Assembly: GCF_004765605.1 (NCBI RefSeq) | Contig: NZ_SRLC01000002.1 | Span: forward strand, 124,001 to 188,000 | Origin: Hymenobacter aquaticus | GTDB taxonomy: Bacteria > Bacteroidota > Bacteroidia > Cytophagales > Hymenobacteraceae | Direction of reading: 5' to 3' | DNA: 64,000 bases | Shown: piece after piece, positions 51,661 to 59,276 of the stretch | How positions within the stretch are numbered: the stretch's first letter is position 1 | Layout of the letters: the number at the start of each line of letters is the position of its first letter | The notes under the pieces: generated by a model | The model's input: only the letters and a program-made list of their open reading frames with translations | Database searches by the model: none | Told to the model about the DNA's origin: nothing | Translations under genes and position numbers: made by a program

Positions 51661-53262
51661 GTGTCGTTCGACCTCGAAAGCGGACCGTCTTACGCGGCGG
51701 TTCCCCCTGTAGATTCCTCGACTGAGCATGTGGCCCCGGCGCCACCGGTCGAAGCTGTGCCCACCGTGGCCCCGCCCGTGGAAGCGGCCCCCAGTCCCAA
51801 CTACGCCAACATCGTGCTGCCCGGCGACTTCCCGGACCCGACCATTGCCAAAATCGGCAATACGTACTGGGCCAGCGCAACCTCGGCCGAGTGGGGGCCC
51901 GTGTTTCCCCTGTTCAAGTCCGATAACCTGGTCGACTGGGAGCTGGTGACCCACGTGTTTCCCGGCCCGCTGCCCGACTGGTGCGACGCCAATTTCTGGG
52001 CCCCGGAGATTTTCTACGAAGGCGGCAAAACCTTCATCTACTACACCGCCCGCCAGAAAAACGGCCCGCTGTGCGTCGCCGTGGCCAGCGCCGACCAGCC
52101 CGAAGGCCCCTACACCGACCACGGTCCGCTGGTGGGCCAGCCCCTGGGCTCCATCGACGGCTTCCCGATGCGCGACGAGCACGGCGACCTGTACTTGGTC
52201 TGGAAAGAGGACGGCAACAGCAAAGGCCAGCCCACGCCCATCTGGGCCCAGCGCATCAACGAAGAGCGCATGGCCCTGGTCGGCGAGAAAGTGGAGCTGT
52301 TCCGCAACACCGAGAAGTGGGAGGGCTGCCTGGTGGAAGGCTCGGCCATCGTGCGCCACGCCGACTACTTCTACATGTTCTACGCCGGCAACGGCTGCTG
52401 CGGCAAGTGCTGCAACTACGCCACCGGCGTGGCCCGCGCCCAGAGCCTGCTCGGCCCCTGGGAGAAGTGCCCCCAGAATCCGATTCTCGATAAAAACAAA
52501 ACCTGGAAGTGCCCCGGCCACGGTACCGTGGCCGAGTACGAGGGCCGCTGGTTTCTGCTCCACCACGCTTACTACACCGACAGCCACGAGTTTGTGGGCC
52601 GGCAGGGCATTCTGAGCGAGTTCACCTGGAATGCGGAGGGTTGGCCCGAGTTTCAGGGCCAGAGCCCCCAGGCAGCCCCGCTGGCCGATCTGCGCGTGCT
52701 CAACGTCACCGACGACTTCAGCGGCCCGCAACTGGCCCAAACCTGGCAGTGGCCCGTGGGCGAGCAGCCCGAGGTCGGCGTCAGCGACGGGCAGCTGCTG
52801 CTCACGGCCCGTCCGCAGGGCCTGGGTGCTATGGTGGCGCAGCGCACGTTTGCCGCCACCTACAAGGCCATTACTACCCTCGACTTCGCTTCCCTGGCTC
52901 CCGGCACCTTTGCCGGCATCGGGGCCATCGGCGACCATGCCAACTCCCTGACGCTGCTGGCCGGCGACAACAGCCTGCAGCTCTGGCACGTGAAAGGCGG
53001 CCAGCAGCAATGCCTGACCAAAGTAGCGGTGGAAAGCTGCAAACACCTGTCGCTGCGCCTGGAGGTGTGGGGCGGGCAGCGCTACCGCTTCAGCTTCAGC
53101 CCCGACGGCGTGACGTGGGTAGCCATGCCCACCGAGAGCTTTGCCATCAATGGCACCTACCTGCCGCCCTGGGACCGGGGCATCCGGGTGGCGCTGCTGG
53201 CGCAGGGGCCGGCCTCGTCCACGGTGGCTTTCAACCATTTCGCGCTGCGCAATCAGCGGTAA
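51661..53262 (+). CDS. GH43-family glycoside hydrolase with C-terminal beta-sandwich
   Basis: Inverting glycosidase of 533 residues. A Pro/Ala/Val-rich N-terminus (about 1-48) without a signal peptide is followed by the five-bladed propeller (about 50-350): base Asp59 in LPGDFPDPTIAKIGNTYW, Asp166 in LGSIDGFPMRDEHGDL, acid Glu226 in EGCLVEGSAIVRH, and the Cys-rich loop GNGCCGKCCNY. The C-terminal domain (about 365-530, VTDDFSGPQLAQTWQW) is the GH43_C2/concanavalin-like module of beta-xylosidase-type enzymes. GTG 51661 gives the start; longer frames add no signal peptide. Probably acts on oligosaccharides in the cytoplasm (inference); arabinose, xylose or galactose linkages are all possible. 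Confidence 0.87.
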   Translation: MSFDLESGPSYAAVPPVDSSTEHVAPAPPVEAVPTVAPPVEAAPSPNYANIVLPGDFPDPTIAKIGNTYWASATSAEWGPVFPLFKSDNLVDWELVTHVFPGPLPDWCDANFWAPEIFYEGGKTFIYYTARQKNGPLCVAVASADQPEGPYTDHGPLVGQPLGSIDGFPMRDEHGDLYLVWKEDGNSKGQPTPIWAQRINEERMALVGEKVELFRNTEKWEGCLVEGSAIVRHADYFYMFYAGNGCCGKCCNYATGVARAQSLLGPWEKCPQNPILDKNKTWKCPGHGTVAEYEGRWFLLHHAYYTDSHEFVGRQGILSEFTWNAEGWPEFQGQSPQAAPLADLRVLNVTDDFSGPQLAQTWQWPVGEQPEVGVSDGQLLLTARPQGLGAMVAQRTFAATYKAITTLDFASLAPGTFAGIGAIGDHANSLTLLAGDNSLQLWHVKGGQQQCLTKVAVESCKHLSLRLEVWGGQRYRFSFSPDGVTWVAMPTESFAINGTYLPPWDRGIRVALLAQGPASSTVAFNHFALRNQR

Positions 53263-53280
53263 GCAAGACTTTATAGGAAA

Positions 53281-53318
53281 GCAAAAGCCCCGGTTACGTT
53301 AGTAGCCGGGGCTTTTGC
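53281..53318. terminator. Bidirectional intrinsic terminator
   Basis: 13-bp stem GCAAAAGCCCCGG / CCGGGGCTTTTGC with a 12-nt loop, between the convergent GH43 and DUF5686 genes. Confidence 0.9.
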
Positions 53319-53340
53319 TTGTCGGGTGGAAGCAGTTGGG

Positions 53341-55851
53341 CTACAGCTTAAACTGCAGGCTGAGCTTGACGCCGAAGTTGCGGGCTTCGGCCGCATTGCG
53401 GTAGGTGAGGCGGTGCAGGAAGTCGACGCGGGCTACCTTGAAGATGTTTTCGACGCCGTAGCCCACCTCGGCGTAGGGGCCGTGGTCGAGGGCCTGGAAG
53501 GTGGGCAGCTTTTCACCGGTCGAGGGGTGCCGGGGCGGGCTCAGGTTGCGGTTGGCGCTGCGCACGTCGCCAAACAGCACGTTGCCCGAGGCCAGCAGCC
53601 GCCAGTTGAGCTTGCGCAGCAGCGGCAGGCTATTGAGCAGCAGGCCCTCGAAATGGTCTTCGACCCGCACCGAGGCATACCGGTCGCTGACGAACTCGAA
53701 GTAGCGCATCAGGTTGAAGGCCGCACCGTTGTAGAACGGCGACTGGTTGCCCATGTGGGTTTTCAGCAGGGGATAGGGCACCGTGCTCGGAATGTAGCCG
53801 GCCTCGAACCGGTAGTCGGCGCGGCCAAAGATGCCGACCTGTAGGCTCTGAGTAGTAATAAAGGTCAGCTTCTGGTATTTGAAATCACTGCCGAAGATGT
53901 GGTTGGCCCCCAGCGTGTAGCGGAACACGAACACCGGCCAGCGCATCAGGCCAATGGCCCGGCGGCGGTTTTCGGTTTCAATCAGCACCTCGTCGTGGGC
54001 GTAGCGCGACTCCAGAATCAGCTCCGACAGGGTGATGTTGGCCGCCGTGGGCGCGCCCGGCACCCGCCGCTCGGTGTTGTAGTAGGCAAAATCGTAGAGG
54101 GGCGTGAAGCGCTGGTGGCGCACGATAATCTTCTGGGTGAAGCCCCGGATGATGTCGGTTTGCAGGGAAAGGCCCCGGACGTCGCGCATCAGCGGGCGGC
54201 TGCCCCGGATGCGGCCGATGCGGGCGGCGGCATCAAACAGCGGGTTTTCCTGCCCAAACTCATTGTCGAGCAAGGCTACCTGGTCGAGGTCGTGACGGTA
54301 CTCGGCTCCCAGCACCGTCCAGTGCTGCCGCTCCAGAATCCGGTTGACGCGGACTCCGAACTTGATGCGTCCGTCGCGGAAGCCGTAGGCCGCGTAGGCC
54401 CGCACCAGCCAGTCGCGGCTCAGCTCAGGCGTGGTCCGGAAGCCGAAGCGCAGGCGGTGGCCCTCAATGTCGTTGAAGCCGTAAGTCGCCAGAATCGGAC
54501 CCAGGTCGAGGGGCCCCACGCGCTTGTAGCCGTTTACCAGCACGTCGGCCAAATCCAGCACCGACCGCACGCTGGGCAGCTCCCGCACCGAGTCGAGCAC
54601 GGCCAGAGTGGTCTGGTCGGCCCGGCTCAGCGAGTCGGGCCGGTTCTTATCGAAGTAGTCCTTGGGAATCTGGCTGGCGTTGGCCGCCGTCTCCACCGGG
54701 TTGTCATAAAAGGCCAGGTCCCGCTCGTGGTTCCGCTCGAAGTTGGAGTTGATGGTGTTGAACTGCACCAGCATACCGGCCTGGTTGTCGGCCGGCTTCA
54801 CCCCGACGCTGACCCGCACCCGGGCCGGCAGGCCGGCGCCCTGCTCCGGGGGCGTCATCTCCTGGTCGATGCGCAACTCACTGACGAAGTTGATGTTGGC
54901 CTCCGGGCTCTTGGCCAGGCTCAGCTTGCGCAGGGCGTAAGTGTCGGCCGTAATCCAGATGGTGCCCACGAAAGCCAGGTCCTGGGCGCGGCGCGGCTGC
55001 ACGGCCAGCTGGTAGCACCAGTCCTGCCCCACGAACACCGAATCCTGCAATTCATACTCGTAGGCCAGCTTCCAGCCGTCGGCAATGGGCGAAATGAAGT
55101 CCTTGCCCAGGATGTTCTGCCAGTTGGAGTAGAAGTTGTAATCCTGGAACGAGGAGCCCAGAATCTGGGAAAGCACCGAGCCCTCGCGCGGCCCCAGCCC
55201 CCGCAGCTGCCGCCGCCGGATTTCCTCCCGCTTCCGGATCGGGTGGTTTTGGGTGTACACGCGCGAGAGGATTTCGGAGGCGAAGATGGGCAAGGCCTTG
55301 GCGCTGATGTTACCGGCCCCGGCCCCCTTGCTCATGCTGTCCGACAAGGCCAGCATGTCGCGGATCACCTTGCGCTTGGCCAGGCGGGCGGGCAGGTCGG
55401 TGATGGTGGTTTGCAGGCGGTTGTAGCTGTCAAACTCGAAGGCTTTGAGCTGGCGCTTGTCGTTCTGGGGTTTGTGGGCCTGCACCCGCCGCAGAATCAC
55501 GTAGGCCGGATTCTCGCGGGGCCGCACGACCACCTCACTCAGCGTCACGGCCCCCGAGCGCAGGGCAAAGTTCACGGTCTGGGGGCTTTGCCGGCCCACG
55601 GGCTTTTTCAGGGCCAGAAAGCCCAGCGCGGAGGCGGCCAGGGTGTCTGCGGGCTGGCTGAGCGTCAGTTGGTAGCGGCCCTCGGCGTCGGCGGTGATGC
55701 CGATGGTGGTGCCGGGCACGAAAAGGGAGGCAAAAGGCACGGGCTGCCCCGTCGCGGCTTCGGTGATGCGCCCCGAAAAAACGATGCGCTGCGCCTGCGA
55801 GGGCAGGGTAATGACTAAGAATAAGAGTAACAGCGCGTAAGAATGCTTCAT
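53341..55851 (-). CDS. DUF5686 / carboxypeptidase-regulatory-like outer-membrane protein
   Basis: Outer-membrane protein of 836 residues, function unknown. Signal peptide MKHSYALLLLFLVITLPSQA, carboxypeptidase-regulatory-like domain (about 22-105, ITEAATGQPVPFASLFVPG), then the DUF5686 body beginning LSEVVVRPRENPAYVILRRV, with a long beta-strand-rich barrel region to the C-terminal NFGVKLSLQFKL. The ENPAY.ILR...H segment is diagnostic of the family as I know it. ATG 55851 begins the signal peptide; the ATG at 55878 is less likely. Single-gene unit with a terminator downstream. Confidence 0.88.
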   Translation of the reverse strand: MKHSYALLLLFLVITLPSQAQRIVFSGRITEAATGQPVPFASLFVPGTTIGITADAEGRYQLTLSQPADTLAASALGFLALKKPVGRQSPQTVNFALRSGAVTLSEVVVRPRENPAYVILRRVQAHKPQNDKRQLKAFEFDSYNRLQTTITDLPARLAKRKVIRDMLALSDSMSKGAGAGNISAKALPIFASEILSRVYTQNHPIRKREEIRRRQLRGLGPREGSVLSQILGSSFQDYNFYSNWQNILGKDFISPIADGWKLAYEYELQDSVFVGQDWCYQLAVQPRRAQDLAFVGTIWITADTYALRKLSLAKSPEANINFVSELRIDQEMTPPEQGAGLPARVRVSVGVKPADNQAGMLVQFNTINSNFERNHERDLAFYDNPVETAANASQIPKDYFDKNRPDSLSRADQTTLAVLDSVRELPSVRSVLDLADVLVNGYKRVGPLDLGPILATYGFNDIEGHRLRFGFRTTPELSRDWLVRAYAAYGFRDGRIKFGVRVNRILERQHWTVLGAEYRHDLDQVALLDNEFGQENPLFDAAARIGRIRGSRPLMRDVRGLSLQTDIIRGFTQKIIVRHQRFTPLYDFAYYNTERRVPGAPTAANITLSELILESRYAHDEVLIETENRRRAIGLMRWPVFVFRYTLGANHIFGSDFKYQKLTFITTQSLQVGIFGRADYRFEAGYIPSTVPYPLLKTHMGNQSPFYNGAAFNLMRYFEFVSDRYASVRVEDHFEGLLLNSLPLLRKLNWRLLASGNVLFGDVRSANRNLSPPRHPSTGEKLPTFQALDHGPYAEVGYGVENIFKVARVDFLHRLTYRNAAEARNFGVKLSLQFKL

Positions 55852-56363
55852 AAGGTACGCTAAGCCGGTATTGTTCAATAGGCGGGAAGGGGGCAGCTTC
55901 GAAAGTTACATACTACGGTGCAAACAAAAAACGCCCGAAATCCAATATCTCCTCATCCTTGGAAGTTTCTGGCCGCATAAGTCCGGATGCGGGCTACATA
56001 GTTCCCTGAAGATAGAGACTTTGCTAACCACTTGGGCTATAACTATCTCTAAATCCTGGCACTTTATCCGGTCGTTGCTGGCCCCAACGCCTGGCCGGCA
56101 TTCGCAGTACCGCTGCTCGCGCGCCAATTGCTGTTGAGCTGGTATTAATCCGTTGTTAACGACAAAATTGGTGACTTAAAGAACAGGGTCGGAGCCGGAC
56201 CGCTAAATCCTTTCAACGGTTGGAAAGGATGGTTTATATATTAAATCAAAACATTTATCGAATATCATTAGTACTAGGATTATTCGCAGTATATATTGGT
56301 CTGCCGTTGGTTCAGACCTTCGGCAGCCGCCCCCCTCTTTTTTCACACCTCATTATTGTAACA
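55852..56363. other. AT-richer intergenic region with an imperfect palindrome
   Basis: 512 bp. Short ORFs here have no coding character. ATCCTTTCAAC and GTTGGAAAGGAT (56207-56230) form an imperfect inverted repeat, a possible operator, followed by an AT-rich stretch (TTTATATATTAAATC) that may hold the promoter of the next gene. Confidence 0.5.
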
Positions 56364-57062
56364 ATGGCACTAACCGCTTACCCATTCCATCCGACTACAG
56401 GAGAGTTGCTGCGCAGTTACCGCGACGCCTACCTGCGCGGCGACTTATCCGGCAAGAATGCCGAGCTGGTCGACGCTTATCTGAAAGCTAACCCGAATGA
56501 GGGGGACGAGGCGCTAAAACGTTTCTACGCCCTGCAAGAGAAAGGCCACGATGTGCGGCCCGTGGGCTGGCTCCAGCACCAGTTTCACCTGATGCGCACC
56601 GAGCCGGTTCGGTTTCGGCGGCGCGCCGGCTCCATTGTTTTGGTCGGCGCATTGCTGAGCGGGGCCGTGCTGGCCGGTACCAGCCTGCCTAGCAACGATA
56701 AAATCGGGGTGCCCGCGGCTACTATTGCCGCCACCAGCGAGGAAATGCTGAGCGTGGCCGCCGAAGCTGCTGCCGCGAAGAAAATGGCCGTCGTCAACGG
56801 TCGGATTCTGGACGAGAACGGCCGCCCGCTGATCGGGGCGACGGTGCTGGACAAAACCAGCGGCCGTGGCGTGACCACCAACGCCGAGGGTAAATATTCT
56901 CTGCTGGTGCCCGCCAACCAGACCTCGAGCCTGCAGTTTGGCTACGGTGGCTACTCCGAAGACGAAGTGCAGGTGAAAGGCCGTAGCGTGCAGAACGTGA
57001 CGCTGCTGCCCCGCACCGACAAAGCGGTGAAGACCCCGAAACGCCACTGGTGGCAGTTTTAG
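56364..57062 (+). CDS. Single-pass inner-membrane protein with periplasmic carboxypeptidase-regulatory-like domain
   Basis: Not a recognised family. 232 residues: a soluble N-terminal part (about 1-95) rich in Tyr/Asp/Glu (LLRSYRDAYLRGDLSG, DAYLKANPNEGDEALKRFY), one membrane helix (about 95-112, SIVLVGALLSGAVLAG), an Ala-rich linker, and a carboxypeptidase-regulatory-like domain (about 148-222, VNGRILDENGRPLIGATV ... LQFGYGGYSEDEVQV). The layout recalls FecR/anti-sigma proteins, but there is no sigma-factor gene nearby. The frame is open upstream to 56220, but that segment is AT-rich and unlike the rest; ATG 56364 is the better start. Confidence 0.7.
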   Translation: MALTAYPFHPTTGELLRSYRDAYLRGDLSGKNAELVDAYLKANPNEGDEALKRFYALQEKGHDVRPVGWLQHQFHLMRTEPVRFRRRAGSIVLVGALLSGAVLAGTSLPSNDKIGVPAATIAATSEEMLSVAAEAAAAKKMAVVNGRILDENGRPLIGATVLDKTSGRGVTTNAEGKYSLLVPANQTSSLQFGYGGYSEDEVQVKGRSVQNVTLLPRTDKAVKTPKRHWWQF

Positions 57063-57104
57063 ATTCTAGTTTAAGGTAAAGCAGTCATACCAGTGCTTAG
57101 CTGG

Positions 57105-57142
57105 GCCTGGCAGGGAAGCGGGAAACGGCTTCCCTGCCAGGC
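57105..57142 (+). terminator. Hairpin terminator-like element
   Basis: Perfect 15-bp stem GCCTGGCAGGGAAGC / GCTTCCCTGCCAGGC with an 8-nt loop, 43 bp after the preceding stop codon. It lacks a clear T-run, so Rho-independent termination is likely but not certain. Confidence 0.6.
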
Positions 57143-57258
57143 TTACGCGGCAAGCCGACACGTAGCCGCCGGCCATGCTTTGCCAGTAACGAAGAAACCG
57201 GCTTCCTTTTCAAGGGCTGGCCAGATGGCCCGGGCTAGGTTTCTTCTCTTTTCACTCA

Positions 57259-57681
57259 ATGAATATTCCGTTCTTCAACCGCCTCCCCTTAAAGAAAGTC
57301 ACCGTAGGAGTAGCCGATGAAAACGGGGCCCGCGCTCAGAAAGTACTGGAAGGCCTTTTGGCCGACATTCCGGACTTGCTGATGAGCTGCGTGGTAGATT
57401 CTGCCTCGGGTAAAGTCCTGGCTTTTTACACGACTACCAACGCCTACAACCCCAACCAAATCAGCCTGCGCAACGCCAAGCTGCTGAAAACCATGCAGGA
57501 GGCGCTGGTCAGCAAGGCTTGGGTGGGTGGGCCGCTCACGGATGTGTCGGTCATTCTCGAAGATCAGCTTCATCATCTGCGGCCCCTGAATGACGGGAAA
57601 TGGTATTGCTTTCTGGCCGTGCGTACGGCCGATGCCAACCTGGGTATTGCCAAAGAAATCATGCGCCGCCACACGGCCTGA
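57259..57681 (+). CDS. Small roadblock/LC7-like protein (first of a paralogous pair)
   Basis: Soluble protein of 140 residues, function unknown. Pattern: helix VLEGLLADIPDLL, strands SCVVDSASGKVLAFY, a helix, then LTDVSVILEDQLHHLRPL and WYCFLAVRTADANLGIAKEIMRRH. This helix-strand order and the 'A.L..G..L' rhythm resemble roadblock/LC7 domains, which regulate small GTPases such as MglA. The next gene encodes a clear paralogue sharing the DQLH.L..L.DG.....LAV...D.NL..A..I signature. No GTPase gene nearby. Assignment to the fold is tentative. Confidence 0.65.
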   Translation: MNIPFFNRLPLKKVTVGVADENGARAQKVLEGLLADIPDLLMSCVVDSASGKVLAFYTTTNAYNPNQISLRNAKLLKTMQEALVSKAWVGGPLTDVSVILEDQLHHLRPLNDGKWYCFLAVRTADANLGIAKEIMRRHTA

Positions 57682-57728
57682 CCTCAGTTATCAACTCTTC
57701 ACTTTTTACTTTACACGCTCACCTCAAC

Positions 57729-58088
57729 ATGCCCAGTCCCAAACAAACCATCCAGGATATTCTCGCCGAACTGCCCACCCTGCTGGCCGTAGCCGTTGTA
57801 GAAACCGAAACCGGTATGCCCCTGGCTTCGCACGCTAACATTGCCGACTTCGACATTGAAACCGCCGCTGCTTACAACACGGAAGTGGTAAAAGCCAAGC
57901 TCAAAGCCATTCAGGCCCTGAAGCTGAACCAGACCGTGCAGGACATCCTGCTCACTCTGACCGATCAGCTGCACCTGCTGAAGCTTTCTTCCGACGGCTC
58001 CAAGTTCGTGTACCTGGCCGTTAACTCGCGTGATACCAACCTGGCCCAGGCTCGTCAGATTCTGAAGGCCCACTCCGGCATGAACTAA
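57729..58088 (+). CDS. Small roadblock/LC7-like protein (second of a paralogous pair)
   Basis: Soluble protein of 119 residues, paralogous to the preceding gene product. TIQDILAELPTLLAVAVVETETGMPLASH, a helix with EVVKAKLKAIQALKLNQ, then LTDQLHLLKLSSDGSKFVYLAV and DTNLAQARQILKAH. It is shorter at the N-terminus and more hydrophobic in the first strand than its partner. The genes are 47 bp apart and share a terminator, so they are co-expressed; a heterodimer is the natural inference. ATG 57729 is used, since the upstream frame overlaps the first gene. Confidence 0.68.
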   Translation: MPSPKQTIQDILAELPTLLAVAVVETETGMPLASHANIADFDIETAAAYNTEVVKAKLKAIQALKLNQTVQDILLTLTDQLHLLKLSSDGSKFVYLAVNSRDTNLAQARQILKAHSGMN

Positions 58089-58111
58089 GCTATAGCGGTT
58101 TAGTTTCCAGC

Positions 58112-58147
58112 AAAAAGCCCATTAGCACTGCTGCTAGTGGGCTTTTT
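58112..58147. terminator. Bidirectional intrinsic terminator
   Basis: 16-bp stem (one T-G pair) AAAAAGCCCATTAGCA / TGCTAGTGGGCTTTTT with loop CTGC, between the convergent roadblock-like pair and the oxidoreductase gene. Confidence 0.92.
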
Positions 58148-58165
58148 CTTTTTATTCGGACCCTG

Positions 58166-59137
58166 TTATTTAGGGCACTCTTCCCGGGTCAGGGTTTCGT
58201 GAATGGCAATGGCGGCCTCCATACCCTCGGCGGCGGCCAGCAAGGCCTTTTGCGGCCCCGACGTGGTGTCGCCGGCCGCGTACAGGCCGCTGATGCTGGT
58301 CTGGGAGTGTTTGTTTATCCAGACGGCACCTTTGCTGGTCAGGCGGCAGCCTAGCTGCTCGGCCAGGGTGGAGCGCTGGTGCTGGTGCGGATGCACAAAC
58401 AGGGCGTGGCGGGCCAGCTTTTCGCCGCTCTGGAAAACGATATTCCGCAGCTGCCCGCCGGCCGTGCCTTCCAGGTGACTGATGGGCTCCTCGTTCACTT
58501 TTATTTTCTGCTGGCGCAGGCGGCGGCGGGCATTGTCGGAGAGGTGGCCCGGCCCGTCGGTGCATACCACCAGGTCGGGGGCCCAGCGGCTCACCAGCAG
58601 GGCCATGCCGGTGACTATTTTGCCTTGCCCATACACGGCCAGGGGCTGGTTGCGCACTTCCCAGCCGTGGCAGTAGGGGCAGTGCAGCACCCCGCGGCCC
58701 CACAGGTCGCGCATGCCCGGCACGGGTGGCAGCTCATCTTCCACGCCGGTAGCCAGCAGCAGCTTGCGGGCCGTGGCGGTAAACGTGCGCCCCGATTTGC
58801 CTTCGGCCTCGACGGTGAACGTGCGGCCGGCCGGCTTCACGCGCTGCACCTGAGCCCGGCGTACTTCTACCGTTTCGTAGGGTTCGAGCTGGGCCAACCC
58901 CACGCGCAGCAGCTCGGCGGGCTTGATACCGTCGCGGGTGAAAAAGCTCTGTACGCCGGGCGAAGGAGCATTGCGGGGCGGCCCTCCGTCGCAGACCAGC
59001 ACCCGGCGCAGGCAGCGCCCCAGGGCCAGGGCGGCACTCAGGCCGGCGCTGCCCGCCCCGATGATGATGACGTCGTAGTCGGTGGTGGGCTGGGCGGGGG
59101 CACGGTGGCGCGGAACAGGAGTAGCGTGGTGTGACAT
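58166..59137 (-). CDS. NAD(P)/FAD-dependent oxidoreductase, thioredoxin-reductase-like
   Basis: Cytoplasmic flavoprotein of 323 residues. FAD-binding motif DYDVIIIGAGSAGLSAALALG (about 20-40) and the redox pair Cys153-Pro-Tyr-Cys156 in LHCPYCHGWEV, placed as in thioredoxin reductases but with CPYC instead of CATC. C-terminal FAD motif GLYAAGDTTSGPQKALLAAAEG. The second nucleotide-binding loop reads YGQGKIVTGMA and is less typical than GGGNSA, so NADPH use is uncertain; related enzymes include thiol oxidases such as GliT-like proteins. ATG 59137 is preferred to the one at 59155. Stand-alone gene. Confidence 0.86.
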   Translation of the reverse strand: MSHHATPVPRHRAPAQPTTDYDVIIIGAGSAGLSAALALGRCLRRVLVCDGGPPRNAPSPGVQSFFTRDGIKPAELLRVGLAQLEPYETVEVRRAQVQRVKPAGRTFTVEAEGKSGRTFTATARKLLLATGVEDELPPVPGMRDLWGRGVLHCPYCHGWEVRNQPLAVYGQGKIVTGMALLVSRWAPDLVVCTDGPGHLSDNARRRLRQQKIKVNEEPISHLEGTAGGQLRNIVFQSGEKLARHALFVHPHQHQRSTLAEQLGCRLTSKGAVWINKHSQTSISGLYAAGDTTSGPQKALLAAAEGMEAAIAIHETLTREECPK

Positions 59138-59222
59138 GGTCTGGATAGGTAACACCTGCTATACCCCGAAACGGGCCTCACGGTTAAGTCATTCGTAGCC
59201 AAAAAGCTCCCGAAAGGCCAAT

Positions 59223-59257
59223 AAAAAAGCCTCTCCCGAAGTAGGAGAGGCTTTTTT
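59223..59257. terminator. Intrinsic terminator
   Basis: 14-bp stem AAAAAAGCCTCTCC / GGAGAGGCTTTTTT with a 7-nt loop, 20 bp after the end of the large secreted-protein gene on the minus strand. Confidence 0.9.
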
Positions 59258-59276
59258 GGTGTGAAATGCTTGCCGC

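Noticed and set aside
53899..55818. Plus-strand ORF (639 codons) opposite the DUF5686 gene
   Set aside because: Antisense shadow with no recognisable motif.
55871..56137. Possible 88-residue gene
   Set aside because: No coding character, no plausible promoter relation, and opposite-strand ORFs of similar size overlap it.
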